A DNA stretch of 64,000 bases, from positions 1-64,000 of the forward strand of contig JASAND010030887.1 in NCBI GenBank assembly GCA_030248195.1, given 5' to 3'. Both the position numbers and the translations under genes were made by a program. The notes below the pieces were generated by a model that searched no databases, was not told where the DNA came from, and saw only the letters and a program-made list of their open reading frames with translations. Numbering within the stretch: position 1 is the stretch's first letter; every line of letters starts with the position of its first letter. Positions 41,201-53,947 of this stretch are shown in pieces. The DNA is from Trissonchulus latispiculum. Taxonomy: Eukaryota; Nematoda; Enoplea; Enoplida; Ironidae.

Positions 41201-42960
41201 GAAAGTTCTAGAACTTTCTAGAAGCTTGCTATCTTTTGCACAGGGCCTGCAGCGGCTGGTTGAGCCAGCTGGGCCATTAAGGACCAAAATTAATGAGGTT
41301 TGCGAATTATTGCCCCCCAACTGACCCATTGTTGATGGATTTTGGGTGCTGAAATTCTGCAAAACTTTGCGAAATTTTGGTTAACATATAAACGTAACCA
41401 ATCGGGAAATATTACGAATTTCGACTTGTGTTTCCAATTTTTACGCAATCTACGTAAGTTTCAAAGACTAAAAATGGGAATCTTTATATTCTACGTATTT
41501 AACTAGACATGTTCGATTAATTTTCGTAGTAATTTTAATTATGGGGACTTAATTAAGCCCCCTCCGAACTATACGTGTATGTAAAATGTGTATCTTAATT
41601 TTCTCTATTGAGGCGAACTTTTGTTGTCCTCCTTTTGCTGGACTAGGCCCAACAAAAGTTCACCTGGGGACAAGCCTCTCGTACGTAGGAAAAGAAAGGG
41701 ACAGCAGTACACCTGACTGCTATGTAGTCTGGGAGGTAGACAACCTCCCAGACAAAGAAAGGAAGAAAGAAAAGTCCACTTTTAGGACTTTCCTTTTCAG
41801 TAAAGTGAGATTACGAAACAAAAGCTAATCTTACTAAACATTTTCGTTTATAACTCACTCAATTATGGGAGTTAAAACATGGGGATTGCATTTTTGGAAA
41901 TGGGAGAAAATTCTTTCTTATGAGCCTAAGTTGTATCACCGACCAAAAATTCATTTCTTACGTAATAATTAGCTAACTAACATAAAATAAGCCTAACTAA
42001 TACTAATTAACATTATTAATAACAAATTAAAGCCTTAGAACATCGTAAAACATAAATTATTGCAAATTTACGCACTTACGTACTTATTTTATTTAATTTC
42101 TTACGTACGGCACAGTTATGTGATTATTTCGCTAAACCATCTTCTAATATATGTTATTAAACAATGAAAAATGCTTTTAGACACTGCTGACAAGAATTAT
42201 TGCATTCTTTTCAACTAGAAATGCTGAATTCCTTCCGTGATAGTTCTACATTCCGATTTTTACGCCAACACTGGAATTCCTGGACTTTTATGATTCTTCT
42301 TTTCCTAGTAAACTTTGGTAATGGAAGGGGAGAGTGACCGCACCCGGGTCACTGAGGGAAAGGACACCTGTCCTTTCAAAAGGGGAGATTTCGGAATTGA
42401 TCTTATTATTATTATTATAATTACCTCAAGTGTGATAAATCATTAATTTGGGCTAACTAATCCTAACTAAGCTTGTTGTAGGTGCCCTTCTTAAGTGTTA
42501 GTGTTGGAATAAGTTTAAGCTTTTCCTCTCGCAGTAGTTATAAGATGCTTATTTGGGGCTGGCAACTCTGATTTTAACAATCATACAATTATAATTAATT
42601 ATGGCTTGGACACAATATCAAAACTAAAACTTAACATAAGCAGGATCTTAGGTTCCATTTTCTGTAGGAACTTCTTTTGGAATGATGACCAATTAGAAAC
42701 TAACTTTTTAACCACTTTTGAGCATGAGATTTAAGTTATTCCATTACACATGCCTACGAACGATATTGAACATGATTATGTTTGTGTAACATTATCTGGA
42801 TATCTATACTCTGTTGTTGCATTCTGGGGTCCACCTTACATCGAACTGCAGGTGTAGGTGCCAAGGGCTTTACCTTCTTTAGGTTGACACAATGACGGAT
42901 GATTGGAAACTGGCACAGTCCGAACCGGAAAAGAACATACCTGCCATTAGAAAAATAGGA
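38276..42960. other. no gene recognised; AT-rich with clustered GGCC pairs
   Basis: No protein family is recognisable. From 40415 to 40840 pairs of GGCC separated by 3-6 bases recur ('ggccataaaggcc', 'ggccaaaaggcc', 'ggcccgaaggcc', 'ggccaagaggcc'). This resembles the style of 32830-32940 in the LTR element, so the region may include remnants of a related non-coding part. Stretches near 38930-39000 and 42300-42400 are locally GC-rich hairpins. Confidence 0.35.
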
Positions 42961-44097
42961 ACAATATGAACGTGATAGACCGAAGACTCAGTGACTACCG
43001 CAGCCTACGACGGTAACGCTGTCGAACACGCCTGCTGACGATAAATCGGGACTGGACGAGTCAGCATGGTACTTATTGGCCGTTTTGGAACCGACTCATT
43101 TCCAGTGCAGTAAAGCTTAACCAATCGTTGGTTTTGCCGAAACAACCCCTCATTATCTTTCTGAAGCTGGTTATAGTCTTGTCTTTGGCGAGCAATGACA
43201 GCAGTAGCGTCTTGCAAAGCCATAATACTCATATGCAAATTAGATATCTGAATGAATGTGGGAAGCCGAGACCGTCTCCGTTGAGGTCGTAGGCTCTCAC
43301 TGCACCGCTGTTGTTGACGTTGGAAACCTGCATACCCGGTGCTCTGTTGAATCTAGCTAAGGCAGGAGAACCTCTGCTCTGCGATATACCTTCCACTCTA
43401 TGGTGCGGGCACGAAAGCGCATAGTGCCCTGGTCCACCCCATCAGAAACAAATTACTGTCTCATCGCCCTTCAGTTATTGGTTGGGAGCGTCCCCAATTC
43501 CGAGGACACAGCTGGCTAAGTCCTAGCCTAGCTCTACTTACAACTTTCGACGAATATCCACGAGACTCATTACTGAATTGCGGACCTTGTTGCTGAATAC
43601 GTGCAGTTAAGTACTTAAGGTTCGCCTGAACTTGCTGTCAAAAACTTTTAAGACGCTTATTTTGAGTTAAAGTCTGAGGGTGTTGCAGCTTCATAGCATC
43701 TACCAACTTTCCTAGTTTGGTTAGCAAGGAGTCTTGTTCCTAACATCGCACATATCCTTCAAAGACGGCTGCCTCATAGGCCACCACGTGGGCACATATA
43801 GCGCCAATAGAATTTAAATCTTTTAAAGCTTCAATCTGTCGAGAGTTTTGGATTGCATCGATGAAATCCTTCGGATTCTGCAAAATGAGCTGTTCGTTAT
43901 AATACAGATTCAACCCATTAATCCCTGTAGAACGTTAAATTAGTAGCATCTGCATTCTGCATACTATTCAGTACGTATTCCGCACCAGCCTCTGAATTGC
44001 ATATGCAAAGTCTTGTACACTCTCACTTGGCTTCTGCACACGGATATGCAACTGCTTATTTTTAAAATGTTCAGCATCTGCGGGCATTAAATGTTAA

Positions 44098-45328
44098 GGG
44101 GGGGGTCGCCAGGTACCAAATTTTATAATCACCGATTTCGCTCATTTTTGGGTATAATATACCCCCATATGTGCCCAAAAACAAGACAAATTTTTAGAGT
44201 CCAGGGTCAATCCAGTCTAGAGATATTGCAGTTCAAATCTCTACAATTTAGTATTTACGTTAGTATGCCTCGCTGAGGGCTTCGAAGTCGCGTACAAGTG
44301 GGATGACAAGAGACCGTGGTATGACAAATACATCAATTTAAAGCCTTTACCTGTAGGTGTTTATTACCGCATAAATTACAGTGGCAAGCTAAGCAACGAG
44401 CGAGACACGGCGACTGGACGATTTGGTAAAGCTTATTTCGACTGTCATTTGCTTCAAACTTCAACTCGCTCTAACTTTCTCATACTACTTTATAGAGACT
44501 TGGTGCAAGAAGATAAAATGTTTAGGACATCGAGAGCTTCAATTTGATATAAAATATGGCTATATTTGAAAAAGTTGAAAATTTGACATTTTTTGCTCAT
44601 AGGTGTTCGCCATGCTATCGTAGTACGTCACCAAAGGAAAACACAGGCTACTGGCATGAAACTTCACATAAGCGTAGGTTTTATCCCAGTCTATTAGCAT
44701 GCCAAATTTTATTGAGATACCTTAAGATTTGACTGACTTATGAGGCAGCCAACATGAAATTTTCGAAAAATGACGGTTTTTGAGGAAAAATGGAATTTCT
44801 GCTACCAAAACTGCGAGCTACTGAAAAGGCCAAATAGGGATTGATTATATGCAAAATAAAGCTCTAACAATATACTGTGCTAATATCTAAACGCGAAGTT
44901 TCTACACCAAAGGGTTAGTTCAGGACAAGACAAAACGTCCACTGACCTACACATTTGTAGAGCGATTTTGAGCAAAAATCGACTTCTCCGGACTTTGAAA
45001 ATTCGTATAAAATCAGCGACCCTACGGAAAATGACCTCGTATAGATATTACCACTTTACCTAGTCCAAATTAGGATTACAGCCGAGTGGTAGCCGATTTA
45101 CTCTTACACAGCGCTCAAACTTTTGGTAGCAGAAAAATTTTCCTAACTTTTTCATTTTCCTATGTTTAACACATGTCGGGGTCACCTTTGGAGGGCTACT
45201 GTGAATGATAGGAAAAGTTTTGCAACAAACGCACTTGTCTTGTTTTGCGGACCCATGGGGACTACAAAATATGTGAAAATGAGAAAAATCGGAGATGGTC
45301 GAAAAATCGCGACCCCCCCCCCCCCCCC
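44098..45328. mobile_element. GGGGTCGC-family element, 1.2 kb copy
   Basis: Ends GGGGGGGTCGCC and GCGACCCCCCCC, with TTAA on both sides (44094-44097 and 45329-45332). The right 160 bp match the right arm of the foldback at 13581-13956 ('acgcacttgtcttgttttgc'). No transposase is recognised in the interior. Confidence 0.7.
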
Positions 45329-45332
45329 TTAA

Positions 45333-46341
45333 GGTGCTGGTTTCCTTTTGTGCAGTGCTTTTGTGATGATTTTTTGAAACGCTATAACTTTCGCAATTTT
45401 GGGAGTTGCAAAGAGCTTTATGCATCGTTTTAAAGCTTATTATCTGGACATTCACATGAGCTTACAGAACTGGCAAAATTAGCAAAAAATAGCAGAAATT
45501 TTCTGACAAGCTGACATCTATCAGGATGAATATAGACCAAAAGTTTTTGAACATCGATTTCTCAAAACTGAAGAATCGGCCAAAAGTTCTTTTTTGTGCC
45601 ATGATATGAAGGACATATGGGCCGAGGGACGTTTTTTTGGATTTGGCTCAGCAGGTCTTAACGGTCGAGAAAATCAGCCAAATGCACAGTAACACGAAAT
45701 TTCGCAACTTAGCATTGAGTTTTCTTGCTACTCAATATGTTTTAGCCCAAACCAAGAAAAACGTCCCTCCGCAGACGTGCGAATTTTGATTCTGCCGAAA
45801 ATCTCCGGAATCCGTCGAGTAGTTTTTGAGAAATCGATGTTCGAAACAAAATAATCGCAGTTTTGCCAAAATGGTTTTTTGGCCAAATCTCTTGCTGAAA
45901 GCAATAAAGTCCGGCTAATTAGGCATTCATAAAATGTGCATTTGGACGACGTATCGATTGAGTATAACTAAGCCAATTTTGTCCTAAGCACGCGGCGGTA
46001 ATTTTGAAAAAACTGATTTCCTCGAAAATGGCCATTTTTTGACCCTAAAAACAGTTTTTTGCTTATACTGACTTAACCACTGGAGATAGCTCAAAGGTTG
46101 TAAGAGCAAAAATGTTCATTTTCGAATCCTCTTTCCAGCCATACCAACCAATCCCGTGTCTTGTCTACCTACTGGGAGCTTAAGGCCAAAAACCAAAACT
46201 TTTCTATCTTTTGGCCTAAGAATACGGGACTGGTCCTAAAATGTTAAAGAGCACGGAAATAGGTTATTTCGTAAGTTTTAGCCCTTTGCGTAAAGGATTA
46301 AAGCCGTAGGAGTAAAAAATACCCGAAAGGAAACCAGCACC
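45333..46341. mobile_element. TTAA-flanked GGTGC-family element, copy 2
   Basis: Ends GGTGCTGGTTTCCTTTTG and GGAAACCAGCACC, with TTAA at 45329-45332 and 46342-46345. It aligns over its length with 12571-13576 and differs by scattered substitutions. piggyBac- or Kolobok-type by target site only. Confidence 0.82.
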
Positions 46342-46569
46342 TTAAGTGAGATTGTATTCTAAAACATCGATGCTGAACTTTTTGCTAGGTTCTAAGTTAG
46401 ATGAGACGTCTAGAGCATTGTCTCGCAATTATGCAGGCAAAACTGATAATTGTCAATCAGAATCCCAATTCCTAGCAACTGCAACAAGTTTAAAAACTTT
46501 AAAACCAATCATGTATGCTCTGTTCGTCAGTTCTCCAGAAAAGGATTTCAAGGTTTCTTGGGTGACGAC

Positions 46570-47521
46570 ACTTCTAGGACCAGTCCCGTATTTTTAGGCG
46601 AAAAGACAAGAAAGTTTTGGTATTAGCCTTAGGCTTCCAGTAGGTGGACGATACACGGTATTGATTGTTATGGCTTAAAAGACGACACGAAAATGAAACT
46701 TTTTGCTGTTACAATCTTTGTACCTACAGTGGTTAGGTCAGTATAAGCAAATTTGAGGTAAGTAAGTTTAAGCATTTTCATGGTCAAAAAATGGCCATTG
46801 TCAAGGAAATCTGGTTTTTCAAGTTACTGCCACATGCTAAGGACACACTTACTTTATTTATACTCATTCGATACATCGTCCAAATGCACATTTTATTAGC
46901 CTATTAGCCGGACTTTATTGCTTTATGCTGGAGATTTGGCCGAACAACCATTTTGGCAAAACTGCTGTAATTTTATTTTGAACAGCGATTTCTCAAACAC
47001 TACTATATTCCGGAGATTTTTGGCATAGTGAAAATCCGCACTTCTGCAGAGGGACATTTTTCTTGGATTGGGCTAAAACGTTTCGAGTAGCAAGGAAACT
47101 CAACGCGAAGTTGCGAAATTTCGTGTTAGCTTGCATTTAGCCAATTTTCTCGACCGCTAAGACTTGCTGTCCCAAATCCGAAAAACGTCACTCGGCCCAT
47201 ACTTCTTTCAATCATGGCACAAAAAGAACCTTTGGCCGCTTCTACAACTTTGAGAAATCCATATTCAAAATTTTTGGTCTTTATTTAGCCGTTATGTCAG
47301 AAAATTGTTGGTCTTTATTTAGCCGTTATGCCAGAAATTTTTTTTTGCATTTGCATTTGAAAACTAATTTTTGCTGATTTTGTTAGATTCGTAAGCACGT
47401 GTGAACGTCCTGATTGTAAGCTATAAAACGATGCATAGAGAACTTTCCAACAAGCAAAACTGCGAAAGTTATAGCGTTTAAAAATCAGCACAAAAGTACT
47501 GCACCAAATGATACCGCCACC
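46570..47521 (-). mobile_element. degraded inverted copy of the GGTGC family
   Basis: Read in reverse it starts GGTGGCGGTATCATTTGGTGC and follows the same order of motifs as the two better copies ('gatacatcgtccaaatgcac' and 'gccggactttattgctt' in mirrored position). TTAA at 47522-47525 flanks its outer end. A short stretch of about 35 bp is repeated near 47275-47340. Confidence 0.65.
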
Positions 47522-47866
47522 TTAAACTGATCAAAATTAAACTTACGCGCCTGATAACCTTTTACGTGTATAGACTTAGGTAGCGCTTGAATTGTGTGAA
47601 AATAATCATTGAGGTCGTTTAAAGTAAATCCTGAAGCATTTGCCCGTGCATTTTTATAGCTCGTGCATGTCTTTCTAGACTAGCAAAACCAGGATCTAGT
47701 GCTGAAACTTTACCGTCATCGTTTATTGCCTCATTGTCATCCATCAGATATTATTTCGCCCTTCATCAAAGAAAAGAAGAAAGAAAAACATAGGCATTTC
47801 GCATGCTTTTTTGAAAACAGAAGCCGAGAAATGTCGGAAGTCATACCTGAATCCTTTATGAAACAA

Positions 47867-48036
47867 GTTAAGCAAACAACCAAACTTCAGTACTGAACAG
47901 GCACCAAATGGATATCCTAACGAAGACAATGTATATCCTTTATGAAGGCAGATCGAAACAGGAGCACCGTTAAGCAAACAACCAAACTTCAGTACTGAAC
48001 AGGCACCAAATGGATATCCTAACGAAGACTATGTAT
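47867..48036 (+). repeat. two-copy direct repeat, 102-bp period
   Basis: About 68 bp beginning GTTAAGCAAACAACCAAACT is repeated at 47867 and 47969 almost without change. No gene context is recognised. Confidence 0.8.
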
Positions 48037-50270
48037 ATATAAGTTAAGGCCGAGTCAATGTCCGGCCATCAAAAGGCAGTCCGGAATTAAAATGATATGT
48101 GTTCAATATCAATAGGTTCGCACATGATATTTGGCCAAAAGAAGCGTCTCTTAATAGCCAAAAAACAAGGTTGACCATTGGAGCTGAATTAAGAAAGACA
48201 AAATATCTAGGTATTAAGATTACTATCTACCAACAAAGTTTCAAATTGAGACCCTTTAAAAGAAAAGCAGTGAAGAACCAGATTAGCAGAAATAAAGGAC
48301 ATTAATTAACGTTTCCCAAAAGTGTCACACTTATGGCGTGTATAATGCCAGCTCTCGCATTTTAAACATCAAGAAGCAAATCATTAAGTTATGCCTCTGC
48401 GCATCCAATGACACCGGAAAGGCTAAAGTTTGAAGCAAAGTTCCATACTGGTACGGAAACTGGAAAGAAATATCTGGAAATCACCGGTGACCAAGTGTAA
48501 CAGACCACCTGACCACGCTCTGCTTCCAAGTGAGTGGACGTGCCAGGAGAGCTTGTTGTCTTCGGATGAGGTCCAAAAAGCAGTAGTTAACAAAAGCAGT
48601 TTATTTACCGCAAACAGGCACCGCAGAGAGAATCATTAGCAAGGTAAGTGCAAAGTCTGCAAGACAAGCATAATGAAACACCAGACTCACGGCTGAAGTT
48701 TCGCTATTCTGAATTTGTTCATTCGTTTTATACTAATTCAACTTGTGTTCATTCGTTTACTTTATCTTTTGACGTTATCTTTTGGATATTCAAACAAGTC
48801 TGTTTCTCTATATTTTGCACAAGCAGTGAGTAATTTTAGCAGTCCCACTATTACTCAAAAAGGTTCCGTTTCTTATCTTTCAATACCTGTTTTTGCACAT
48901 CTTTGAGCCAGCCATTAGTTTACAGTTACTTCACGCATTATTGCACCAAAAGATTAATACAAGTCAGTGGTCGGTCCATTAGTTATTAAATAAACCTTTT
49001 TCATTTCTTTTTTAGGTTTTCTCATTTTCTCTTTAATGTGTTTCTTTCTTCTAAGACTATGTTTCTGCAACTCTGCAACCCATCACAACACCAAACCACG
49101 ACCCCGCTGGACACAAGCAAAGAAAGCGGTGATTAATTTGCAAAAAACAATGATAAATGTTTCATCTGGATTGTAGTCTCGACACTGCATCCACAAAACG
49201 GCCATCCTTGTCGACTGACTAAATATTTAACGTTTGAAGACGACCTTGTTGTTACAGGACTGGAGATGCCCATGAAGTAGAAAGATGTGCACAAGTTTGA
49301 AGGTCTCAACTCCATTAGTATCAACATATTTGGAGTGCAAGTAAAATAATTTTTTCCTTTGTATCTATACAAGATTAAGTATGAAAAGCACATTGATTTA
49401 CTGTTCCGGGATTAAAGGCCTTGACCGAGTTTTGAATGAGACAATAATAGAATGAAGTGTTTTTACCTCAGATGCTGACAGTCTTGTTACTCACATGAGA
49501 AATTGGTTGTTCATTTGGAAAGTTGTCTTGTCAACAAGTCAAGTAGAGCACCTATCAAAAGATTTAGAGTACACAAACCAAGCAAGATTCCGCGGATGGA
49601 GCGCATCAAAATTATGCTTGCTTTATTCCACAGTATATTTTTGAGGCAAAAACCAGGCAGCTGCATTCCAACCAATCTGGCTCGATACCGTGGAATTTGT
49701 TTAAAGCTAATTCCTGGCATCAGGTTTCCAGCTGTTCCAGCGTAAAAAAATTTTAACTCTAAGCCCAGTCAAAAACATTTAAGCTGAAATCCAAAAACGT
49801 TGGCTCAGTTAAGTTTAAAACTTAGGTGTCTTACTCAGTCCAAGCCATATCGAAGCTGTATTCCAAAAAACAAACCTCAATTCAGCAAAAAGTTTACTTG
49901 CTTTATCCCAGTCCGCAGGAATCCATCCACGAAGCTGGAAGTTGGTACTGACAAAAACTGGACAGCGCAATTCCGACCATGCCAGCTCAATTTCGTGGTA
50001 TCGGAGGCAAAACTTAGCTTGAACGAATCTGCGGAATCTTGCTAGGTTTGTGTGCTCAATATCTTTTGATGGATGCATAGAACGGTTATGCAGGTTGATG
50101 AGTGCTTAGAGTTTAAATCTCAACACTGACGCAACACAGATTTTTGGGGTCTAACTAAGAAACTAAATACACGTCAACCGACTCGTCTAAATCATTCATA
50201 ACTGTCTATCAACGACATCATAATAACAATGTCAATAACTCTTCACCTTGTGTTTGACTGATACTGAAGA
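48037..50270. other. no gene recognised; possible element remnants
   Basis: AT-rich. A short frame near 48150-48230 (TKYLGIKIT) is faintly like the end of a LINE reverse transcriptase but is too short to call. Around 49560-49960 several loosely similar blocks contain 'ctgcattcca' or 'ctgtattcca', perhaps a decayed tandem repeat. Confidence 0.3.
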
Positions 50271-50279
50271 AGTGAAATT

Positions 50280-51700
50280 GGCTTTTGGCATGCAGTCCGC
50301 TGTCATCGTTGTGGAAAACAGGTTCTTGATGATAGAGTTAGGAATTATTGTCATTTATGTGGTTCCTACAGAGGTCCTTCTCACAACAGTCTCAGGATCC
50401 AATAACATCGTCTAAATAGGAATATCACTGTTGTTTTTCATAGCCTTAGACGATATGATCTTATTATGCAGAAAATTGGGATGATTTCAAAAGATGTGGC
50501 CAAAGGTATGAAGGACTATCTGAGCTTTTTACAGAAAAAGACATCCCAGAAAAAAAGGATGGTAGCGACGACGAGATAGAAGAGAAGATAATTGGTGAGT
50601 ATGGACGGGAGTTTGTTTTTTGGAAAATTCGGTTTATAGACAGTTGTCAATTTCTTATTGCATTTCTCGAAACCCTTTTCGGAAATTTGGAATCCAATCA
50701 GGTGCAAGTCCTAGATCCAAACTTTCTACTGAAGGTGATGCTGCAGTATTATCTCGGAACGGGCAGTACCGTTTATGACTACATGGATAGCTGGAACCGG
50801 TTTGATGAACGTTGCTTTCCACCAAAAGAAGCTTTCCACAGCAATTTGACAGATGAGGACATTAAATATACCTAGTATCAGCATTCAAATCTATTTGACA
50901 AATCTTTAATTGGCAGACTCTCGGACATAATCTCTGCTTGCTAAATGATGTACTGTTGCTGGCTGACGTATTTGAAAATATCAGAGCTTTATGCCGAAGC
51001 GATTACGGCTTGGATCCTATCCCTTACACTACCTCACCTGGTTTGGATAGGATGTTTGTTTTAAGCTAACCGACATTAGGCTGGAACTTCTCAAAGGCAG
51101 CGTTCAGTGCATGTTTTTCCAGCAGGGCATTCGTGGAGGAGTTGCGATGATTTCTCATCGTTATGCTAAAGCGAGCAATCCATATCTGGATGTATATGAT
51201 GAATCATTATCAAATTCGCATATTTTATTTTATTGTATTTAGATGCAAATAACTTTTGCTTGTATGGGTGGGCTGTGAATCAGAAACAGCTTTGTGCAAA
51301 ATTCCATTGGCATTCACAATCAAAAATTGACAAAATCGATCGGGAGGGTGTGAATGAGGAGGGAGAGGAGGTCTAAGTTTTGGAAGTTGATTTAGGCTAC
51401 CCCAAGGAATCTCATAAACTGCAGAACGACTATCCGTTGGAATCTGGAAAACTTGTAATGCCTAATGATATGTTATCACCGTATTGTAAGCAACTGAAAG
51501 CTGATCCCAATTCAAAGCCCATTCAAAAGTGAACATGCTCGAGTGAACGTTTTGAGTGGGCTACTGCTTTTAATGATCACTTGATAGCAATCTGCATGGC
51601 TCGAGCGGCAGTAGAGCTCAACTAACCCAAATACTTCGGATTCAGTGTACACAATCTGTCAAAGCTGCCCCTGTACAATTGCCACTATAACTATATTGTA
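50280..51700 (+). pseudogene. protein-primed DNA polymerase B pseudogene (Maverick/Polinton type)
   Basis: Pieces of one protein, in order on the + strand but in changing frames. CHRCGKQVLDD and NYCHLCGSYRGPSH at about 50301-50385 form an endonuclease VII-like zinc cluster. ITVVFHSLRRYDLIMQKIG follows at about 50420, then FIDSCQFLIA near 50635. Next come PPKEAFHSNLTDED (50819), VLLLADVFENIRAL (50952), FQQGIRGGVAMISHRYAKAS (51120) and DANNFCLYGWA near 51240, which matches the metal-binding motif A region of PolB. VLEVDLGYPKESHKLQNDYP lies at 51378. Numerous stops and frameshifts; the C-terminal catalytic motifs are not recognisable. Such polymerases replicate self-synthesising DNA elements from a protein primer. 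Confident as a broken family member; origin from Polinton, virus or plasmid is not resolved. Confidence 0.75.
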
Positions 51701-51770
51701 CCCAAGTATAAATATAAATGTAAACTATTGTTTACCAATACTGATACTTTTGTTATTTTATTGAATTTTG

Positions 51771-53464
51771 ATTGAATTTAATCTAATTTAATTTTCAATA
51801 TCAATAAATAAGTCAACAATGAATATATGATATGCGATGAATATGGGAGGGTTATAGAAGCTGGTTTCGTTGTCACTGTGTCCCAGCTTTCACTGCTTTT
51901 CTTCACTTCTTTCTCTTCGGTCGCATTTTGGGTGTTGAAAAATCGAAAATAAAATTTCTCAGATTTGGCTGAAATTGGTCTAAAACACGTCAATGGTACC
52001 TAGTTTATGTGCTGAAAATGTTAGCTCACTATCTTCTCCCATTAGTCGGCTATGGCCGCCCAAACTTGACTTAATCGCTGTTTTGGCCCAAAATCGGCGA
52101 TTTTTCGAACTTTGAAGGGCCCTATCTCAAAAGTGGGTCTGGGATTTTGCTAATTTTTTCCAAGGACAATGGTAGCGTATAGATAAATAACATTTATAAA
52201 AATTGCGTGGTACTAAGGCATAATAAGGTTGCTAGGTCAAAAAATGTGGAAATGCGTTTACTGATAATGGAGGCTTAAGCGATGTGCTGATCGCTGCAAA
52301 CTGCCGAATATGAGTGCTAGAAAGCTCAAATTTACAGCGATAGGTGGCCCCTGTATGGCGCCTGTATTATTATTATTATTATTACTGACCTGTCTCACTT
52401 TACTCTGTCTGACTGCACACAATTTTAATTGGCGAAATCACACGGCGACGTCAGTGACAGAGTCGAAAACCACTAATTTTGCTGTAACTAATTGAATATG
52501 CGGAGTTGAGCTCTAATATTCGGAGGTTTTCCTTGTACTCCGGGTCGCTACAAGTGCTGAAAGTTTGAGCCAGTTCGATTTCTGAAGATTGTTTATGGTT
52601 TGGTTGACCCTACCAGAAATGGGCTGCTAAACAAAACAAAACAAAACTCTGCAGAAAAGATTCAATCACGTTAAGATAAAACCCGTCTGAGTCGAGTTAT
52701 TTTGTTGTGCCATTTAGGTATGGGTCACCCAAATTGTTGGGTCGTTTGGGTCTGGCCCACGAAACATGACAGTTTCCATTCCTGCTAATTAGCCTTCTTA
52801 ATGCTTTCTTTTCTTCGTTGTTTTTTGCTTTTCCTGGGCTTCTTTAGCTGGTAACTTAGAAAGGGGTTGGGGGCAATTTCTCATTACCAAAGCTGTTCTC
52901 ACACTCGCAATGGCTGAAAATTGGCCCAAAAATTAACATCTAACGTTTGAAAACTATTTTAGAATTCCCCGAAATTTTCACTTAAAAATCGATTTTTGTT
53001 AAGAAACCTTCAAAACTACTGTGCTTGTGCAAAAAGTAACTAATCACTTTAAAAAAGTTGCAAACACCGCTAACTTATGCTTCCAAAAGTACTAAAATTT
53101 ACATAACTACTTCAACAAGGATCAGTGAAACTTGACCTCAAGTTTAGGTTCAGTTATGGATGACGATCGTCCCCTAAAAAGAAATCTGGTGAGCTGCCTT
53201 TTGCAATCCAGACCAATCAAACTCATTCAAACAGCACATAAACTTCACATTTTCATAAAATTAGAAGTCAATTCCATTCTCCAAGATGACCTATGGGTTG
53301 GTGTCTCTAAATTCACAAAAACAATCCAATAATAGTAAAAGTTAAAATTTGTAAAGTCTCACATTTTTGGTGTCATTTGCAAGTTAATAATATCAGAAAG
53401 TCAATACTTCCAAATAATTAAATAACGCAAATTAGTCAACCAGAACTCTCTTTCTTATTATATT
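51771..53464. other. no gene recognised
   Basis: AT-rich. A 61-codon frame at 52310-52495 with a leucine run is produced by a TTA microsatellite (52366-52387) and is not called. Nothing else is seen. Confidence 0.35.
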
Positions 53465-53740
53465 CCAGGGCCGCGTTGCAAAAGATTCTCCTAAGTGCCC
53501 TCCTAGGAGGGTATCTAGAAGAATGTCTAGGAGCTGTCTAGGAGGGAGTTAAGAGAGATTTCAAATGATTTCTCCTTAGTTTAGCTGGCGCTGCTCCTAA
53601 CTTAGGAGAAAAGTTAGAAGTGGTGGGTACCAGTCCTCGCTTAGGAGAATTTTTTGAAACAGAATTCTCCTATGTGCCCACCTAAGCCCAACTTAAGAGC
53701 GCTCCTAGGCTTAGGATGATCTTTTGCAACGCGACTCTGG
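53465..53740. mobile_element. MITE with CCAGGGCCGCGTTGCAAAAGAT ends
   Basis: The left end CCAGGGCCGCGTTGCAAAAG and the reverse of the right end, CCAGAGTCGCGTTGCAAAAG, agree at 18 of 20 bases. Inside are many TCCTAGG/TCCTAAG words in both orientations, making a foldback of about 276 bp. It ends a few bases before the first candidate homeobox-gene exon. Confidence 0.75.
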
Positions 53741-53947
53741 TTTGAAGCTCCGCCCATTCAGTCCGCTTTTGTATTTAGATGAGTTTCTCTCAAACGGCAA
53801 TTTGATGTATTCAGGCCAGAGTGGAGTGGAAACTCGGCATACGCTCTATTATCCCACGGACCCAGTTCCACCGTTTGCAATGTGGCAGCCTCAAATGTTT
53901 CCGCCAATGTACACTCCCCCGCTAATAGGTGAGATGTATTCCTACTG
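53741..53947 (+). CDS. candidate 5' exon of the homeobox gene (uncertain)
   Basis: An open frame with protein-like composition: LYLDEFLSNGNLMYSGQSGV and PFAMWQPQMFPPMYTPPLIG, followed by a GTAAGA donor. Rich in Pro, Tyr and Met, as N-terminal regions of homeobox proteins often are. Its splice phase does not match the open frame of the next exon (2 bases left over, 1 needed), so another exon, a frameshift, or unrelated origin is possible. The frame's upstream part overlaps the MITE; an acceptor in 53741-53775 is likely. Confidence 0.4.

Larger units (their letters stand above)
42970..47760 (-). pseudogene. retrotransposon gag pseudogene split by a TTAA-bounded insertion
   Basis: Two parts on the - strand. 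The 5' part is at about 47760-47526 (LDPGFASLERHARAIKMHGQ). The 3' part runs from 44093 to about 42970: MPADAEHFKNKQLHIRVQKP, SESVQDFAYAIQRL, NGLNLYYNEQLILQNPKDFI, then a degraded knuckle (CF-stop-WGGPGHYALSC near 43450, second Cys changed) and a coiled-coil-like RQRQDYNQLQKDNEGLFRQN. There are several stops and frameshifts. The parts are separated by foreign DNA at 44098-47521 flanked by TTAA on both sides. It is a different lineage from the LTR element at 30-38 kb. No pol or LTR was recognised. Confidence 0.6.

Noticed and set aside
48099..48305. LINE reverse-transcriptase C-terminus (TKYLGIKIT)
   Set aside because: Only about ten residues resemble the family and flanking residues do not follow.
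52310..52495. Possible signal-anchor exon with a leucine run
   Set aside because: The leucines come from a TTA microsatellite and no splice partner or family match is seen.
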